Of a DNA stretch of 35,158 nucleotides, positions 8,951 to 19,043 are shown piece by piece. Every line of letters starts with the position of its first letter. Position 1 is the stretch's first letter. Source of the stretch: Xenorhabdus yunnanensis (GTDB lineage Bacteria; Pseudomonadota; Gammaproteobacteria; Enterobacterales; Enterobacteriaceae). The stretch is taken from NCBI RefSeq assembly GCF_028598805.1, contig NZ_JAQRFI010000048.1:1-35158 (forward strand), read 5' to 3'. Below the pieces are notes generated by a model. It worked only from the letters and a program-made list of their open reading frames with translations. It was not told where the DNA came from and ran no database searches. The translations under genes were made by a program, and so were the position numbers.

Positions 8951-8970
8951 TCTGCAAATAGTCCGTATAA

Positions 8971-9010
8971 GCGCATTCGCATCAATGTTAGAGCGAATGC
9001 GCTCTTTTTT
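8971..9010 (+). terminator. Rho-independent terminator after tktA
   Basis: A perfect 10-bp stem GCGCATTCGC (8971-8980) / GCGAATGCGC (8993-9002), followed by TCTTTTTTT. Confidence 0.93.
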
Positions 9011-9087
9011 TGTCCAATTGCTCCTCTGTAACGTAGTTAATGACACTTGCCATCACGCTTTTTTTCTCGTAATCTGCCTTTATAGAA

Positions 9088-9102
9088 GCTGAACCGTTTC
9101 AG
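9088..9102 (+). promoter_or_regulatory. Cra (FruR) operator upstream of epd
   Basis: GCTGAACCGTTTCAG matches the Cra consensus (TGAA-C-GTTTCA core, GCTGAAWCGNTTCAGC). In E. coli the epd-pgk-fbaA cluster is Cra-regulated, so the position about 140 bases before epd makes sense. The operator assignment is by motif and synteny only. Confidence 0.7.
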
Positions 9103-9239
9103 TTTGTTGTGTAAATTAGATAAATAAAATGTCTTGCCTGTCACAATCTGATTAATTTTGTGATGAATTATCCGTACAATCAGACATTGCTCAGTTATTC
9201 TAAGCGATCGCGTGGCTACAGATAAATTCAGGGAGTAAC

Positions 9240-10259
9240 ATGACTATCAAGATAGCTATTAACGGTTTCGGAAGAATAGGGCGCAGCGTCTTACGTGCTC
9301 TTTACGAATCCGGGCGTCGGGCTGAAATTTCGATAATTGCTATCAATGAGTTGGCGGATGCCGAAGGCATTGCCCACTTATTGAAATACGATTCCAGTCA
9401 TGGGCGTTTTGCATGGGATGTACGCCTGAATAATGATTTATTGCAAGTAGGGGATGACAGTATCCGGCTGTTTCATCAACCGGATATTTCGGCTTTGCCG
9501 TGGAAAGAACTGGGCATTGATATCGTCCTTGATTGTACAGGCAAGTATGGTGAGCGGGCAGACGGAGAATCTCATATTGCCAGCGGGGCCAAAAAAGTCC
9601 TGTTTTCACATCCGGGAGGAAATAATCTGGATGCAACTGTGGTATATGGTGTCAACCACCATTCATTGGTTGCAGAAGATCGCATTGTTTCCAATGCGTC
9701 CTGTACAACAAACTGTATCATTCCAATTATCAAGGTGTTGGATGATGAGTTCAATATTGAATCTGGTACGGTGACAACCATCCACTCATCCATGAATGAT
9801 CAACCCGTGATTGATGCTTATCACCGTGATTTACGTCGAACCCGGGCAGCCAGTCAATCCATCATTCCTGTTGATACAAAACTGGCTGCGGGGATCTCAC
9901 GTGTTTTCCCTAAATTCAGCGATCGGTTTGAGGCAATTTCTGTTCGAGTGCCAACTATCAATGTGACAGCCATTGACTTGAGCGTGACAGTCCGTGCGGC
10001 AGTGAATGTTGAAGATGTTAACCAACTCCTGCAAAAATCAGCGGCCAGAGAGTTTCGTGGTATAGTGGATTATACTGATTTGCCGTTGGTTTCAACGGAT
10101 TTTAACCACGATCCCCACAGTGCCATTGTGGATGGCACACAAACGAGGGTTAGCGGGAAGCACCTGATTAAAACCCTTGTGTGGTGTGACAATGAGTGGG
10201 GCTTTGCCAATCGCATGATTGATACAACGCTGGCAATGGCCGCAACTGGTTTCAAATAA
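9240..10259 (+). CDS. epd: D-erythrose-4-phosphate dehydrogenase
   Basis: A 339-residue NAD-dependent enzyme of the GAPDH family that oxidises erythrose-4-phosphate to 4-phosphoerythronate for pyridoxal phosphate synthesis. The Rossmann domain opens with [15 protein letters not shown]; catalytic Cys155 lies in SNASCTTNC; the catalytic-domain signature [12 protein letters not shown] is near the C-terminus. Residues such as [16 protein letters not shown] and the length of 339 fit Epd rather than GapA. It is the first gene of the epd-pgk-fbaA operon; GGAG precedes the ATG. Confidence 0.96.
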   Translation: MTIKIAINGFGRIGRSVLRALYESGRRAEISIIAINELADAEGIAHLLKYDSSHGRFAWDVRLNNDLLQVGDDSIRLFHQPDISALPWKELGIDIVLDCTGKYGERADGESHIASGAKKVLFSHPGGNNLDATVVYGVNHHSLVAEDRIVSNASCTTNCIIPIIKVLDDEFNIESGTVTTIHSSMNDQPVIDAYHRDLRRTRAASQSIIPVDTKLAAGISRVFPKFSDRFEAISVRVPTINVTAIDLSVTVRAAVNVEDVNQLLQKSAAREFRGIVDYTDLPLVSTDFNHDPHSAIVDGTQTRVSGKHLIKTLVWCDNEWGFANRMIDTTLAMAATGFK

Positions 10260-10333
10260 TCATTTGTTATGTCACACACGACACATAGCAGAAGATTGAG
10301 TAATTTTATAAAGAATCAATGAGAGGATTCACC

Positions 10334-11500
10334 ATGTCTGTAATTAAGATGACTGATTTAGATCTGGCGGGCAAACGTGTACTGATCCGCGCTGATCTGA
10401 ATGTGCCTGTAAAAGATGGCAAAGTGACTTCTGATGCACGTATCCGTGCGTCCTTGCCGACGATTGAGGCTGCGTTGCGTCAGGGAGCCAAGGTCATGGT
10501 TACTTCTCACCTAGGGCGCCCGACCGAGGGAGAATACAACGAAGAGTTCTCACTGCAACCTGTCGTTGATTATCTGAAAGAAGCACTTTCTTCTCCTGTT
10601 CGTCTGGAAAAGAACTATCTGGATGGTGTTGAAGTGGTGGAAGGCGAATTAGTTGTTCTGGAAAACGTTCGCTTCAACAAAGGCGAGAAAAAAGACGATG
10701 AAACGTTATCAAAGCAGTATGCAGCACTGTGTGATGTGTATGTAATGGATGCTTTTGGTACTGCGCACCGTGCGCAAGCGTCAACTCACGGCGTTGCTAA
10801 GTTTGCCCCAATTGCCTGTGCTGGCCCGCTGCTGTTTGGTGAACTGGACGCTTTAGGTAAAGCACTGCACAACCCAGCTCGTCCAATGGTGGCGATTGTG
10901 GGTGGTTCTAAAGTCTCAACCAAACTGACTGTTCTTGATTCACTGTCCAAAATTGCCGATCAACTGATTGTGGGTGGTGGGATTGCCAATACATTCGTTG
11001 CCGCTGAAGGGCACAATGTTGGCCGTTCACTGTACGAAGATGATTTGATTCCAGAAGCGAAAAAACTGCTGGAAAGCTGTGATATCCCAGTTCCTACCGA
11101 TGTTCGTGTTGCGACCGAGTTCTCTGAAACTGCGGAAGCAACACTGAAATCCACCAGCGAAATTAAAGACGAAGAGCAGATCCTTGACTTGGGTGATGAT
11201 TCTGCCGAACGTCTGGCTGAAATTCTGAAAAGTGCCAAGACCATTTTGTGGAATGGCCCGGTAGGTGTTTTTGAATTCCCTAACTTCCGTAAAGGAACCG
11301 AAATTATTGCCCGTGCAATTGCTGAAAGCGATGCTTTCTCAATCGCAGGTGGTGGTGATACCTTGGCAGCAATCGATCTGTTCGGAATTGCTGACAAAAT
11401 CTCTTACATCTCTACTGGTGGTGGTGCTTTCCTTGAGTTCGTTGAAGGCAAAAAACTGCCAGCCGTTGTGATGCTGGAAGAACGTGCTAAAAGTAACTAA
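10334..11500 (+). CDS. pgk: Phosphoglycerate kinase
   Basis: A 388-residue glycolytic enzyme interconverting 1,3-bisphosphoglycerate plus ADP and 3-phosphoglycerate plus ATP. Seen are the N-domain [12 protein letters not shown] (substrate Asp/Asn), [10 protein letters not shown], the hinge region [10 protein letters not shown], and the ATP-site [13 protein letters not shown] and [11 protein letters not shown] start at the Met of [10 protein letters not shown] because GAGAGG sits 7-8 bases before it; an ATG 15 bases earlier lacks a site and adds residues not in the family. It is the second gene of the operon, 74 bases after epd. Confidence 0.98.
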   Translation: MSVIKMTDLDLAGKRVLIRADLNVPVKDGKVTSDARIRASLPTIEAALRQGAKVMVTSHLGRPTEGEYNEEFSLQPVVDYLKEALSSPVRLEKNYLDGVEVVEGELVVLENVRFNKGEKKDDETLSKQYAALCDVYVMDAFGTAHRAQASTHGVAKFAPIACAGPLLFGELDALGKALHNPARPMVAIVGGSKVSTKLTVLDSLSKIADQLIVGGGIANTFVAAEGHNVGRSLYEDDLIPEAKKLLESCDIPVPTDVRVATEFSETAEATLKSTSEIKDEEQILDLGDDSAERLAEILKSAKTILWNGPVGVFEFPNFRKGTEIIARAIAESDAFSIAGGGDTLAAIDLFGIADKISYISTGGGAFLEFVEGKKLPAVVMLEERAKSN

Positions 11501-11557
11501 GTTGTAATAACAGGTAGCATTGACTGCCTGTTCAATGTCAATACAGGACCACGTAAC

Positions 11558-12634
11558 ATGTCTAAAATTTTTGATTTCGTAAAACCGGGTGTCATCACTG
11601 GTGATGATGTTCAAAAAGTCTTTGCCGTCGCTAAAGAAAACAACTTCGCGTTACCAGCGGTTAACTGTGTCGGTACTGATTCTATCAACGCAGTGTTGGA
11701 AACGGCGGCAAAAGTACGTGCTCCGGTCATTATCCAGTTTTCTAACGGCGGTGCGTCTTTCGTTGCAGGTAAGGGTCTGAAAGCAGAAGGTCAGCAAGCC
11801 GCGATTATCGGTTCCATTTCTGGCGCTCACCATGTTCATCAGATGGCAGAACTTTATGGTGTTCCTGTTATCCTGCATACCGACCATTGTGCACGTAAAT
11901 TGCTGCCATGGATCGACGGTCTGCTGGATGCGGGTGAAAAACACTACGCGCAAACTGGCAAGCCACTGTTCTCTTCTCACATGATCGATCTGTCTGAAGA
12001 ATCCCTGGAAGAAAACATCGAGATTTGCAGCCAATATCTGGCACGTATGGCGAAAATCGACATGACACTGGAAATTGAACTGGGTTGTACCGGCGGTGAA
12101 GAAGATGGTGTTGATAACACTCATTTGGACAGCTCTTCCCTGTATACTCAGCCTGAAGACGTGGCTTATGCGTATGAGAAACTGAATGCTATCAGCCCAC
12201 GTTTCACTATCGCGGCTTCTTTCGGCAACGTTCACGGTGTCTATAAACCAGGCAACGTTAAACTGACGCCAAAAATCCTGCGTAACTCACAGGACTACAT
12301 TTCTGAGAAATTCAACCTGCCACACAACAGCTTGGATTTCGTCTTCCACGGTGGCTCCGGTTCTACCGCAGAAGAGATTCAGGAAGCGGTTAGCTACGGT
12401 GTAGTAAAAATGAATATCGATACCGATACCCAGTGGGCAACTTGGGAAGGTATTCTGAACTACTACAAAAAGAATGAAGGCTACCTGCAAGGCCAGTTGG
12501 GTAACCCAGAAGGCGCGGACAAGCCTAACAAGAAATTCTACGATCCGCGTGTTTGGCTGCGTGCCGGTCAGGTTACCATGATCGTTCGTCTGGAACAGGC
12601 TTTTAAAGAACTAAATGCGATTGACGTGCTGTAA
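11558..12634 (+). CDS. fbaA: Class II fructose-bisphosphate aldolase
   Basis: A 358-residue zinc-dependent aldolase splitting fructose-1,6-bisphosphate into DHAP and GAP. Zinc and catalytic motifs: HTDHCARK with Asp109 and His110, ELGCTGGEEDGV, SFGNVHGVYKPGN (zinc His) and FHGGSGST (zinc His). It closely tracks the 359-residue E. coli FbaA. It is the last gene of epd-pgk-fbaA, 57 bases after pgk, and is followed by a hairpin. Confidence 0.98.
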   Translation: MSKIFDFVKPGVITGDDVQKVFAVAKENNFALPAVNCVGTDSINAVLETAAKVRAPVIIQFSNGGASFVAGKGLKAEGQQAAIIGSISGAHHVHQMAELYGVPVILHTDHCARKLLPWIDGLLDAGEKHYAQTGKPLFSSHMIDLSEESLEENIEICSQYLARMAKIDMTLEIELGCTGGEEDGVDNTHLDSSSLYTQPEDVAYAYEKLNAISPRFTIAASFGNVHGVYKPGNVKLTPKILRNSQDYISEKFNLPHNSLDFVFHGGSGSTAEEIQEAVSYGVVKMNIDTDTQWATWEGILNYYKKNEGYLQGQLGNPEGADKPNKKFYDPRVWLRAGQVTMIVRLEQAFKELNAIDVL

Positions 12635-12672
12635 TTGAGATAATTAATTGCATAGCATAGATAGTCAATTTT

Positions 12673-12703
12673 CAGATTGTACTCCATAACGGAGTGCAAT
12701 CTG
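12673..12703 (+). terminator. Hairpin downstream of fbaA
   Basis: CAGATTGTACTCC and GGAGTGCAATCTG form a 13-bp stem (one G-T pair) with loop ATAAC. Only a short ATTTA follows, so termination strength is uncertain. Confidence 0.7.
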
Positions 12704-12837
12704 ATTTAAGCTTTAACTCAGATTGGGGAACTTGCGCGCTTGTTTATTTTCTTGTCTTAAAACGAGCACACCTTTAGATGGAGCATCCTGATAGAGGCCT
12801 AAAAGTACAGGTAAGGTGACACTAGATTTGAAGAGAC

Positions 12838-12881
12838 AAAATTCCCGCCCGTTATTTGAATTATCAACGAGCGGAAAATTT
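12838..12881 (-). terminator. Hairpin downstream of dtpB
   Basis: AAAATTCCCGCCCGTT and AACGAGCGGAAAATTT form an imperfect long stem ending 25 bases past the dtpB stop, with A/T-rich arms that would give U residues on either strand. It may terminate both converging units. Confidence 0.55.
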
Positions 12882-12906
12882 GTTCAATAAAGCAGGATTA
12901 GGCTGA

Positions 12907-14373
12907 TTACGCCTTCACTTTCTCTCTCATAATACGGTTCAGCCACGGCACCATAAAGGCCATAATCACGGCAACAACCAGAGTGGCAATCCCGATTTTA
13001 CCAAATACACTAGTATAAATTGGCAGAGTTTGCAGGGGATCAGCCACACCTTCTGGTGCGGCGGTAAAGGTAGCTACATAACTGCCCAATACTGATGCAG
13101 CAGCTTGTGACAGGAACCACATACCCAGAATAAAGCCAGTTAGATAGCTAGGAACAAACGCAGCCACCATTGCCAGTCCCAATGCACTGATCATTAACTC
13201 TCCTGTGCTCTGGAAAAAATACACCAGCACGATAAACCATGGCGATGTAATGCCATTCTCATCAGCAAATAAACCAGAGGCGGCGGCGGTCAAGAAACCC
13301 AGAGAGCACAGGAACATGCCGAAGGTAAATTTTGTTGGCATGGAGAAATCTTTGCCTTTGGCACCCAACTTGGTATAAGCAACCGCCAATATTGGACTAA
13401 CAACGATAATCCAGAATGGGTTCAGTGCTTGGAAACTGATAGGGTTGATATCAAAACCCAAAATTTGGTGATGTACGTTATTGATGGCAAAGAAATTGAG
13501 GGAAGTGGGCATTTGGTTATACAGGATGAAAAATACGATGGCCTGAAGCATCAGAATAAATGCCACGAACATTTTATTACGGCCAATGCGATCTTGTTTA
13601 AATGCCTGCCAGAAGAAAATGAAAACGACAACAGCGGAAATCACCATCAGGGCGATATTGGCAATTTTGATATTGTGGAGCAACCAGGAACAGATGCCAA
13701 TCGTGATCACTGTGCCGATGAGGACCGCGAGCAAAGTTGCATAGTTTACCGGAGCATGATCGGGTTCTGAACCGATGTTATGTACCATACGGCGGCAGGC
13801 GATATAAACCAGCAGGGCGATAATCAGACCAATACCACAGATATTATAGGTGACGGCATAACCATATTTTTCGGCAATCACGGGAGCAAGGGAGAGAGAA
13901 ACCAGAGAACCAAGATTGATGGACATATAGAAGAGCGTAAATGCACCATCTAAACGTGGATCTTGTGGCTGGTAACACTTTGCCAGCAGGCTGGCGGGGT
14001 TGGCTTTGAAAAGGCCATTACCGACAGCGACGGTTCCCAATGCATAAAAAATCAGGTCAGGATGCATGATAGACAGGCCAATCATGAAATAGCCCATTGC
14101 CATTACAATGACACCCAGAACGATAGTCCGTTTTGTCCCTAGTAAGTGATCACCAACATAACCACCGATAGAAATCAGGCCGTAAACCAGTGCAGTAAAT
14201 GCACCAAAGGTGATAAAAGCTTGTGCTTCTGAAAAACCGAGTTGGTGAACGAAATAAACGGCAAGAATGCCTTGAACGCCGTAGTAACCAAACCGTTCCC
14301 ATAGTTCCACAAAAAAGATCATAAAAAAGGGTTTTGGTTGATCCCATAAACCGACCGGACCGGTTTTACTCAT
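12907..14373 (-). CDS. dtpB: POT-family di/tripeptide:proton symporter, DtpB type
   Basis: A 488-residue inner-membrane peptide transporter with about 14 hydrophobic segments. The POT signature [12 protein letters not shown] (ExxERFxYYG, proton-coupled site) is at about 28-39, followed by [13 protein letters not shown] and [39 protein letters not shown] and QALNPFWI are typical of the family. Compared with what I know of the E. coli paralogues, it reads closer to DtpB (N-terminus [23 protein letters not shown], and [20 protein letters not shown]) than to DtpA. It is monocistronic, convergent with fbaA. In an insect pathogen it would import peptides released by proteolysis, which is inference. 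Confidence 0.93.
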   Translation of the reverse strand: MSKTGPVGLWDQPKPFFMIFFVELWERFGYYGVQGILAVYFVHQLGFSEAQAFITFGAFTALVYGLISIGGYVGDHLLGTKRTIVLGVIVMAMGYFMIGLSIMHPDLIFYALGTVAVGNGLFKANPASLLAKCYQPQDPRLDGAFTLFYMSINLGSLVSLSLAPVIAEKYGYAVTYNICGIGLIIALLVYIACRRMVHNIGSEPDHAPVNYATLLAVLIGTVITIGICSWLLHNIKIANIALMVISAVVVFIFFWQAFKQDRIGRNKMFVAFILMLQAIVFFILYNQMPTSLNFFAINNVHHQILGFDINPISFQALNPFWIIVVSPILAVAYTKLGAKGKDFSMPTKFTFGMFLCSLGFLTAAASGLFADENGITSPWFIVLVYFFQSTGELMISALGLAMVAAFVPSYLTGFILGMWFLSQAAASVLGSYVATFTAAPEGVADPLQTLPIYTSVFGKIGIATLVVAVIMAFMVPWLNRIMREKVKA

Positions 14374-14967
14374 AGTGAATGCCTCTGTTAGCTATCATTG
14401 CGCTGGGCAATACATCCAGATAATTATACTGTTGTTAACTTGCTTGTAACTTAATGTATCGCACGGGTTGTGATTTGGTTTATTTATTCAGGGTGATCGT
14501 GAAGCGGAGTAGGTTAATATACTGGTATAGTATCTTCTCAATGGTTGATCACACTAACGAAAAAAAGTAATACCAGATTTGACAGAATATTCACTAAATT
14601 AATATCAAAAATTATTAATCAGAGGGTTGTGTGTTCGTAAATGAATCAATTTGATTGTCATTCAACCCATTGTATTTATTATGTGTTGAAAAATGAGAAA
14701 GGAAATAAAAGTAAACACCAAATAAAATCAGTAATATCTATATATTAATTTTTTGTTATGTATTTAACTGTCTATTCCATCTTTTTAAATGAAATTGAGG
14801 GTGTTCAAATTGAGATTTATCGAAACTTTTTGGTGATAATCAGTTAAAAATCTCTCAAATATTAATTAAGAAAGATATTGGTAAGAATCAGGAGATGAAG
14901 GCCCTTTGATAAAGGACCTTCATATTTGGAGGCTATGTGAGGGTATTCTTGTTTTAAATATGTTTTT
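14374..14967. other. AT-rich intergenic stretch between dtpB and hpaC, no gene seen
   Basis: About 590 bases without a plausible ORF. The left part should carry the dtpB promoter. The right part holds a hairpin at 14895-14923 (ATGAAGG-CCTTT arms, one mismatch, loop GAT), 45 bases past the hpaC stop, with no T run; it may end the hpaBC transcript. Confidence 0.5.
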
Positions 14968-15486
14968 TTAGACAGTCGTTGTTATTGATTTAGCCATTAC
15001 AGGATGAAAATCACGCTTAAAATAAATCAACCCATGGCCTTCTTCTCTGATCAGGATCTGTTTTATTTCCACTAAATAAACATAGTGAGTACCGACTTCC
15101 TGTATCTGCTCGATACTGCCTTCCAGATTGACAAGGGTTCCTTTTAACATAGGTTGCCCCAGTGAGCCGTTGTGCCAAATATCCCAATTGAAGCGCTCTT
15201 CCATACTGGCATCAGTCATGCCAGCGAAATGGCGAGCCAGAGATTCTTGTTCATGATTCAGGATATTGACACACAAGTGACCATTTTCCTGAAATACCGG
15301 ATTCATGGCACTATTGCGATTCATACATATCATCAAAGTCGGAGGCGTATCTGTCACAGAACACACCGCCGTTGCAGTTATACCGCAGCGCCCCGCAGGG
15401 CCATCCGTGGTGATGATATTTACCGCAGCGGAAAGGCTTGCCATCGCATCTCTGAAACGCAGGCGATGTTTATTTTCTATAGACAT
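14968..15486 (-). CDS. hpaC: 4-hydroxyphenylacetate 3-monooxygenase, reductase component
   Basis: A 172-residue NAD(P)H:flavin oxidoreductase that supplies reduced FAD to HpaB. The flavin-reductase-like fold shows FRDAMASLSAAVNIITTDGP at the N-terminus, CGITATAVCSVTDTPPTLMICMN (flavin-contact region), the VNILNHEQE segment and the conserved GTHYVYLVEI. E. coli HpaC is 170 residues. AGGAGG precedes the ATG. It lies 21 bases after hpaB in the same orientation, surely cotranscribed. Confidence 0.95.
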   Translation of the reverse strand: MSIENKHRLRFRDAMASLSAAVNIITTDGPAGRCGITATAVCSVTDTPPTLMICMNRNSAMNPVFQENGHLCVNILNHEQESLARHFAGMTDASMEERFNWDIWHNGSLGQPMLKGTLVNLEGSIEQIQEVGTHYVYLVEIKQILIREEGHGLIYFKRDFHPVMAKSITTTV

Positions 15487-15507
15487 AATAGGCCTCCTGC
15501 TACTGAT

Positions 15508-17070
15508 TTATTTCAGCAACTTATCTAACAGGTTAATATCACGGTTATTATGTAAGTGGGGTCTGGTCCAGCCATCCAAATCATAGTCAGAGAGGCAGCG
15601 ATCCACTAATTCCGTCATTTTTTTCATATTGCCGGAGCCATAGGCATGACGCAGACATTGCAGGCGAATTTCGTCCTGACTGCCGGCATAATTGATTTCG
15701 TATAATTCATGGCGCCCGCCGAATTCACTGCCAATGGCATCCCACATTAATTTCAAAATCTTGATTCGTTCTACGTGGTCAATACCATTAGAGCCACGAA
15801 CATATTTTTCAAGATACTTATTGATCTCAGGGTTATTCATATCACGCACACTGGATGGCAAATAAATCAAGCCACTGGTGACATTGCTTTCAATAATATT
15901 TTTGATTTTGGTATAAGCCATGGGAGCCATCACGCGATAGGATTGAATCGCTTGGGTATCGGGCAGATAAGCGCCGTTTTCCCACGGTTGGGACTCTGCC
16001 CACATCGCATCTGTCAGTGACCAGAACAGATTGCGCCATGCGACGACTTCTCCCAGATCAGCCTGAACGCCGCGAAAATCCACCACGCCAGTGCATTCAA
16101 GGCTTTTTTGCAGCAGGCCCGTGATGAAATCCAGCTTAACGGCAAAGCGCGTACAGGCTTGCATGGGGAATAATCGTGCAAATCCACTTTGTACTGCCCA
16201 ATGACGGGCACGGTCAAAATCGCGATAAATTAACACGTTTTCCCATGGAATTAATACCTTATCCATCACCAGAATGGCGTCATTTTCATCAAACCGACTG
16301 GAAAGGGGGTAATCAAAAGGTGCTCCGGTAGCACCCGCCACCAATTCATAGGAAGTGCGAGAGATCAATTTCACGCCATCGGCATCCATTGGTGCAACGA
16401 ACATAAGGGCAAAATCAGGGTTGTCACCAATAACCTGCGCAGAGCCAAAACCGATAAAATTATAGTGAGTCAGGGCTGAATTGGTTGCGACAACTTTGGC
16501 GCCACTGACAATAATTCCGGCATCCGTCTCTTTTTCTATCTGGATAAAAACATCTTTAACCTGATCTGCGGGCTTGTGGCGATCAATTGGTGGATTAACA
16601 ATCGCATGATTGAAATAGATGCAGCTTTCCTGAATGCGCTGATACCAGATGCGGGCATTGTCAGCGAATTGCCCATAATATTCGGGATAGGCGCCCAGTG
16701 AGCAGCAGAATGCAGCTTTATAATCGGGTGAACGCCCCATCCAGCCGTAATTTTGGCGCGACCATTCGGCTATGGCATCGCGCTGTTGACGGAGGTCATC
16801 AGTGCTGGTGGCGAAACGGAAGAATTTGTGGGTGTAGCCGCCACTTCCGGTATCGGTATCCCAACAGAGTGCATCATGAGTTTCCGGGGCATGCAGGGCA
16901 TCATATAGCTGACCAATTGAAGCAGCCGCATTGCGGAAAGCCGGATGTGTTGTAACATCTTTGACTCGTTCACCGTAGATGTAAATTTCACGACCATCTT
17001 GTAGTGAACTCAGATATTCTTTGCTGGTAAATGGGCGTTTATGATCAGCACGCAAATCTTCTAGTTTCAT
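15508..17070 (-). CDS. hpaB: 4-hydroxyphenylacetate 3-monooxygenase, oxygenase component
   Basis: A 520-residue FADH2-dependent monooxygenase that hydroxylates 4-hydroxyphenylacetate to 3,4-dihydroxyphenylacetate, with HpaC as reductase. Length equals E. coli HpaB. Recognisable segments: the N-terminal TSKEYLSSLQDGREIYIYGE, WMGRSPDYKAAF, the HAIVNPPIDRHK motif with a His expected in the active site, GAKVVATNSALTHYNFIG, and C-terminal GSGNMKKMTELVDRCLSDYD. The enzyme has broad phenol specificity in other bacteria, so other phenols are possible substrates. Separated from the rest of the hpa genes by 2.2 kb of degraded mobile DNA, it needs its own promoter in 17071-17290. Confidence 0.97.
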   Translation of the reverse strand: MKLEDLRADHKRPFTSKEYLSSLQDGREIYIYGERVKDVTTHPAFRNAAASIGQLYDALHAPETHDALCWDTDTGSGGYTHKFFRFATSTDDLRQQRDAIAEWSRQNYGWMGRSPDYKAAFCCSLGAYPEYYGQFADNARIWYQRIQESCIYFNHAIVNPPIDRHKPADQVKDVFIQIEKETDAGIIVSGAKVVATNSALTHYNFIGFGSAQVIGDNPDFALMFVAPMDADGVKLISRTSYELVAGATGAPFDYPLSSRFDENDAILVMDKVLIPWENVLIYRDFDRARHWAVQSGFARLFPMQACTRFAVKLDFITGLLQKSLECTGVVDFRGVQADLGEVVAWRNLFWSLTDAMWAESQPWENGAYLPDTQAIQSYRVMAPMAYTKIKNIIESNVTSGLIYLPSSVRDMNNPEINKYLEKYVRGSNGIDHVERIKILKLMWDAIGSEFGGRHELYEINYAGSQDEIRLQCLRHAYGSGNMKKMTELVDRCLSDYDLDGWTRPHLHNNRDINLLDKLLK

Positions 17071-17296
17071 AGTAACCTCATGCTCCGCAGAATCCCCTCA
17101 TTTTGATTTGTTACCCATATGGGGATTAGGTGTTAATTTTGTGTTTCTTTCACTGTTTGATTGAAGCGACTAAATGGTTTCTATTGAAGAGACTTTCGGA
17201 AGGTTTGCTGGTACTTTTCGGTGAATGAGAATAAATTGTTTTGAAAATGTGATCAAGTTGGTGTAGTGACCGGGTAGCTGCGATAACCGCCAACTT

Positions 17297-17815
17297 TTAA
17301 GTAGACACCTCTATGGGCAATTTCGTGTTCATATCCAGCTCAAATATTCCATAGGGATTCACATGGGAGTAAATCAACGGCGTTAGTGCCCTAAAGCCCT
17401 CCATTTTCAACCGTGATAGCTTTGAGTATCAGCTGGATCATCAGGATATTCACGTATAGTAGGACAATCTGCAACAAATGCAGTGGCAGAATCGATAATT
17501 CCTGATCTTCTAGCCGATTGGTCGTGACTTCACCGCCTTTGCCGTAAAAAATGAATGAATTTGCACTGTTCCAGTTTTCCACGACATTCAAACCCTCGTT
17601 AATCTCCTGACGAAGCTCTTCAGAATTTATGTATCGGCACAGAAAAATAGTTTTGATCACTTTGCCCAACTCAGCGAGCACCTTAATAAGTAGGATGCTG
17701 GACGTTGTTTCGGGTGAAGTGGCGCAGGATGGCTTTTGGATCGGCTGTCCCTTGTTTTAAAGCGGTAGTGTTTAACCGGTGAGTTATTACCTCGCCTGTT
17801 TGAATCGCCATAGAA
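17297..17815 (-). pseudogene. Tn3-family transposase (TnpA) C-terminal remnant, frameshifted
   Basis: Three minus-strand reading frames together give the C-terminal part of a Tn3-type transposase. First comes [15 protein letters not shown] ending in a stop near 17685, then [20 protein letters not shown] and [20 protein letters not shown] with TTNRLEDQE (about 17681-17400), then a shift near 17396 into [21 protein letters not shown], stopping at 17297. At least two frameshifts make it dead. The N-terminal two thirds, the resolvase and terminal repeats are not seen. It sits just upstream of hpaB. Confidence 0.85.
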
Positions 17816-18151
17816 AAGGCGAAACAGACACATAGGTAGAACGAATTTTACCTATGCGGATCAATCTCAGGGCTGCGCCTCCTTGCTTATCGGATTTTGC
17901 CAATAATATCTTAAGCTTAACGGCTTGAATCAAATCTTTCGATAATAAGATCAATGTGATGATGTTAACGAATTGAGCTACTTATTTCTGTTATTTTTGG
18001 GTAGGGATACATAAACTTCTATCAAGTTACAATCATTATTTATGAGTGATTAATGTTTGATTTTAATAGTTTATTTTTTATTTGATTGATATGATTATTT
18101 TTCATATAAAGATGCTATATTCTAATCATTAGTCAAGTATGGAGATGAGGT
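17816..18151. other. AT-rich intergenic stretch, no gene seen
   Basis: No credible ORF in about 335 bases. A perfect inverted repeat CATAGGTA (17831-17838) / TACCTATG (17849-17856) lies next to the Tn3 remnant. The right end is very AT-rich and may carry a promoter for the small ORF at 18152. Confidence 0.4.
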
Positions 18152-18268
18152 ATGAATGATAAAGGAGTATTGATGCAGGAAATAAGTAAAGTGTTAGCCA
18201 ATAGCCAGCTTATCGCAGAAGAGAAATTGATTGTGATGATGATGTTTAGTCAGTTCAGGCTGACATGA
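18152..18268 (+). CDS. Possible small ORF, 38 residues, unknown
   Basis: An ATG-started frame beginning MNDKGVLMQEISKVLANSQL, preceded by GGAGATGAGG about 6-8 bases upstream, which is a plausible ribosome site. I recognise no family. It lies in a degraded region between a Tn3 remnant and a broken membrane-protein gene, so it may itself be a truncated N-terminus rather than a functional gene. Confidence 0.25.
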   Translation: MNDKGVLMQEISKVLANSQLIAEEKLIVMMMFSQFRLT

Positions 18269-18369
18269 TTAATATGCGAGTTTCCGACGGCAGAGTTTTA
18301 ACGTTAAAACTTGGTCTAATAGTTTAAGACATTGAGATTATTATTTCATATCATTTAATGGAGTGTTTA

Positions 18370-18683
18370 ATGGATATTAAAAAACAAAATGAATTACTAA
18401 ATCGGCATTTTTTTGGAGGTATTGTTCAAGTTGATGAAAATATTTTTCGGGAAACATTACAATGGATCTTGCGAAAACAATTGTTTCTACAACTGCTGCT
18501 ATAATAGTGGGGGAAATTGTAACTGCTACTATTCTGACTGCCGGTGTTAGTGTGATGGTAGTAGCAATAGGGTTATTTTCCGTTGGTTTTGCTGTGGCAG
18601 GACTTCTATATTATCTTGATAATGAATATAAAGTAAGTGAACTTCTTATTTATTTTCACTTGTGTTCGTGGTTTCATTTATAA
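18370..18683 (+). pseudogene. Degraded gene with hydrophobic domain (possible membrane-active toxin remnant)
   Basis: An ATG frame (MDIKKQNELLNRHFFGGIVQ..., 18370-18504) runs into a second frame at 18462 through a one-base register difference. The second frame (73 residues) has an alternating hydrophobic stretch from about TTAAIIVGEIVTATILTAG to FSVGFAVAGLLYYLDNEYKV. Glycine/alanine-rich double hydrophobic hairpins ending in a L-D-NEY-(x)SE pattern remind me of pore- or membrane-type tails of polymorphic toxins and colicin-like proteins. This is resemblance, not a domain match. If the two frames were once one gene, it is now frameshifted; if not, these are two small overlapping ORFs. Confidence 0.35.
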
Positions 18684-18805
18684 CTAGTTTTCCGGTTTCT
18701 TTATATGTAGATATTAAGTTGAAAAATTCAGGGTATGTTACGTGTGAAAAAAAATCATGGCTTGCTCAAAATGAATATGTGAAAGATATAGGATTATGTC
18801 ACTAA
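18641..18805 (+). pseudogene. C-terminal fragment resembling a DUF1240-type membrane protein
   Basis: A third frame, 54 codons with no start, reads a hydrophobic segment (LVFVVSFITSFPVSLYVDI) followed by NSGYVTCEKKSWLAQNEYVK and a final DIGLCH. The pattern GYVTC-x-SW-x(3-4)-YVKDI-LC looks to me like the C-terminus of the small enterobacterial DUF1240 proteins. It overlaps the end of the preceding hydrophobic frame. A membrane protein next to a membrane-toxin-like fragment could be its former immunity partner, which is inference. Confidence 0.4.
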
Positions 18806-19043
18806 GCATATATATCATATATGCTTAATTTTATATTTAGTAAACCCTGTCTTCCCATATACTATAGGCAGATGTACCTGCTGTTATATGGTTCCATGAT
18901 ATGGACTTATAATTGAGCATGACTTTTTCATATGGCATCATATCGTGATCATTTATAGAGTGTGGGTAGACACAAGAAATATCAGCGATCGTTGCTTCCG
19001 TGATTTTTACTTCATTTATTAACGTTTGATTCCATTCGGCTTA

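Noticed and set aside
10319-10333. Upstream ATG for pgk
   Set aside because: The ATG overlaps the GAGAGG ribosome site of the real start and adds non-family residues.
13429-13770. Plus-strand 113-residue ORF within dtpB
   Set aside because: Antisense shadow of membrane helices of the transporter.
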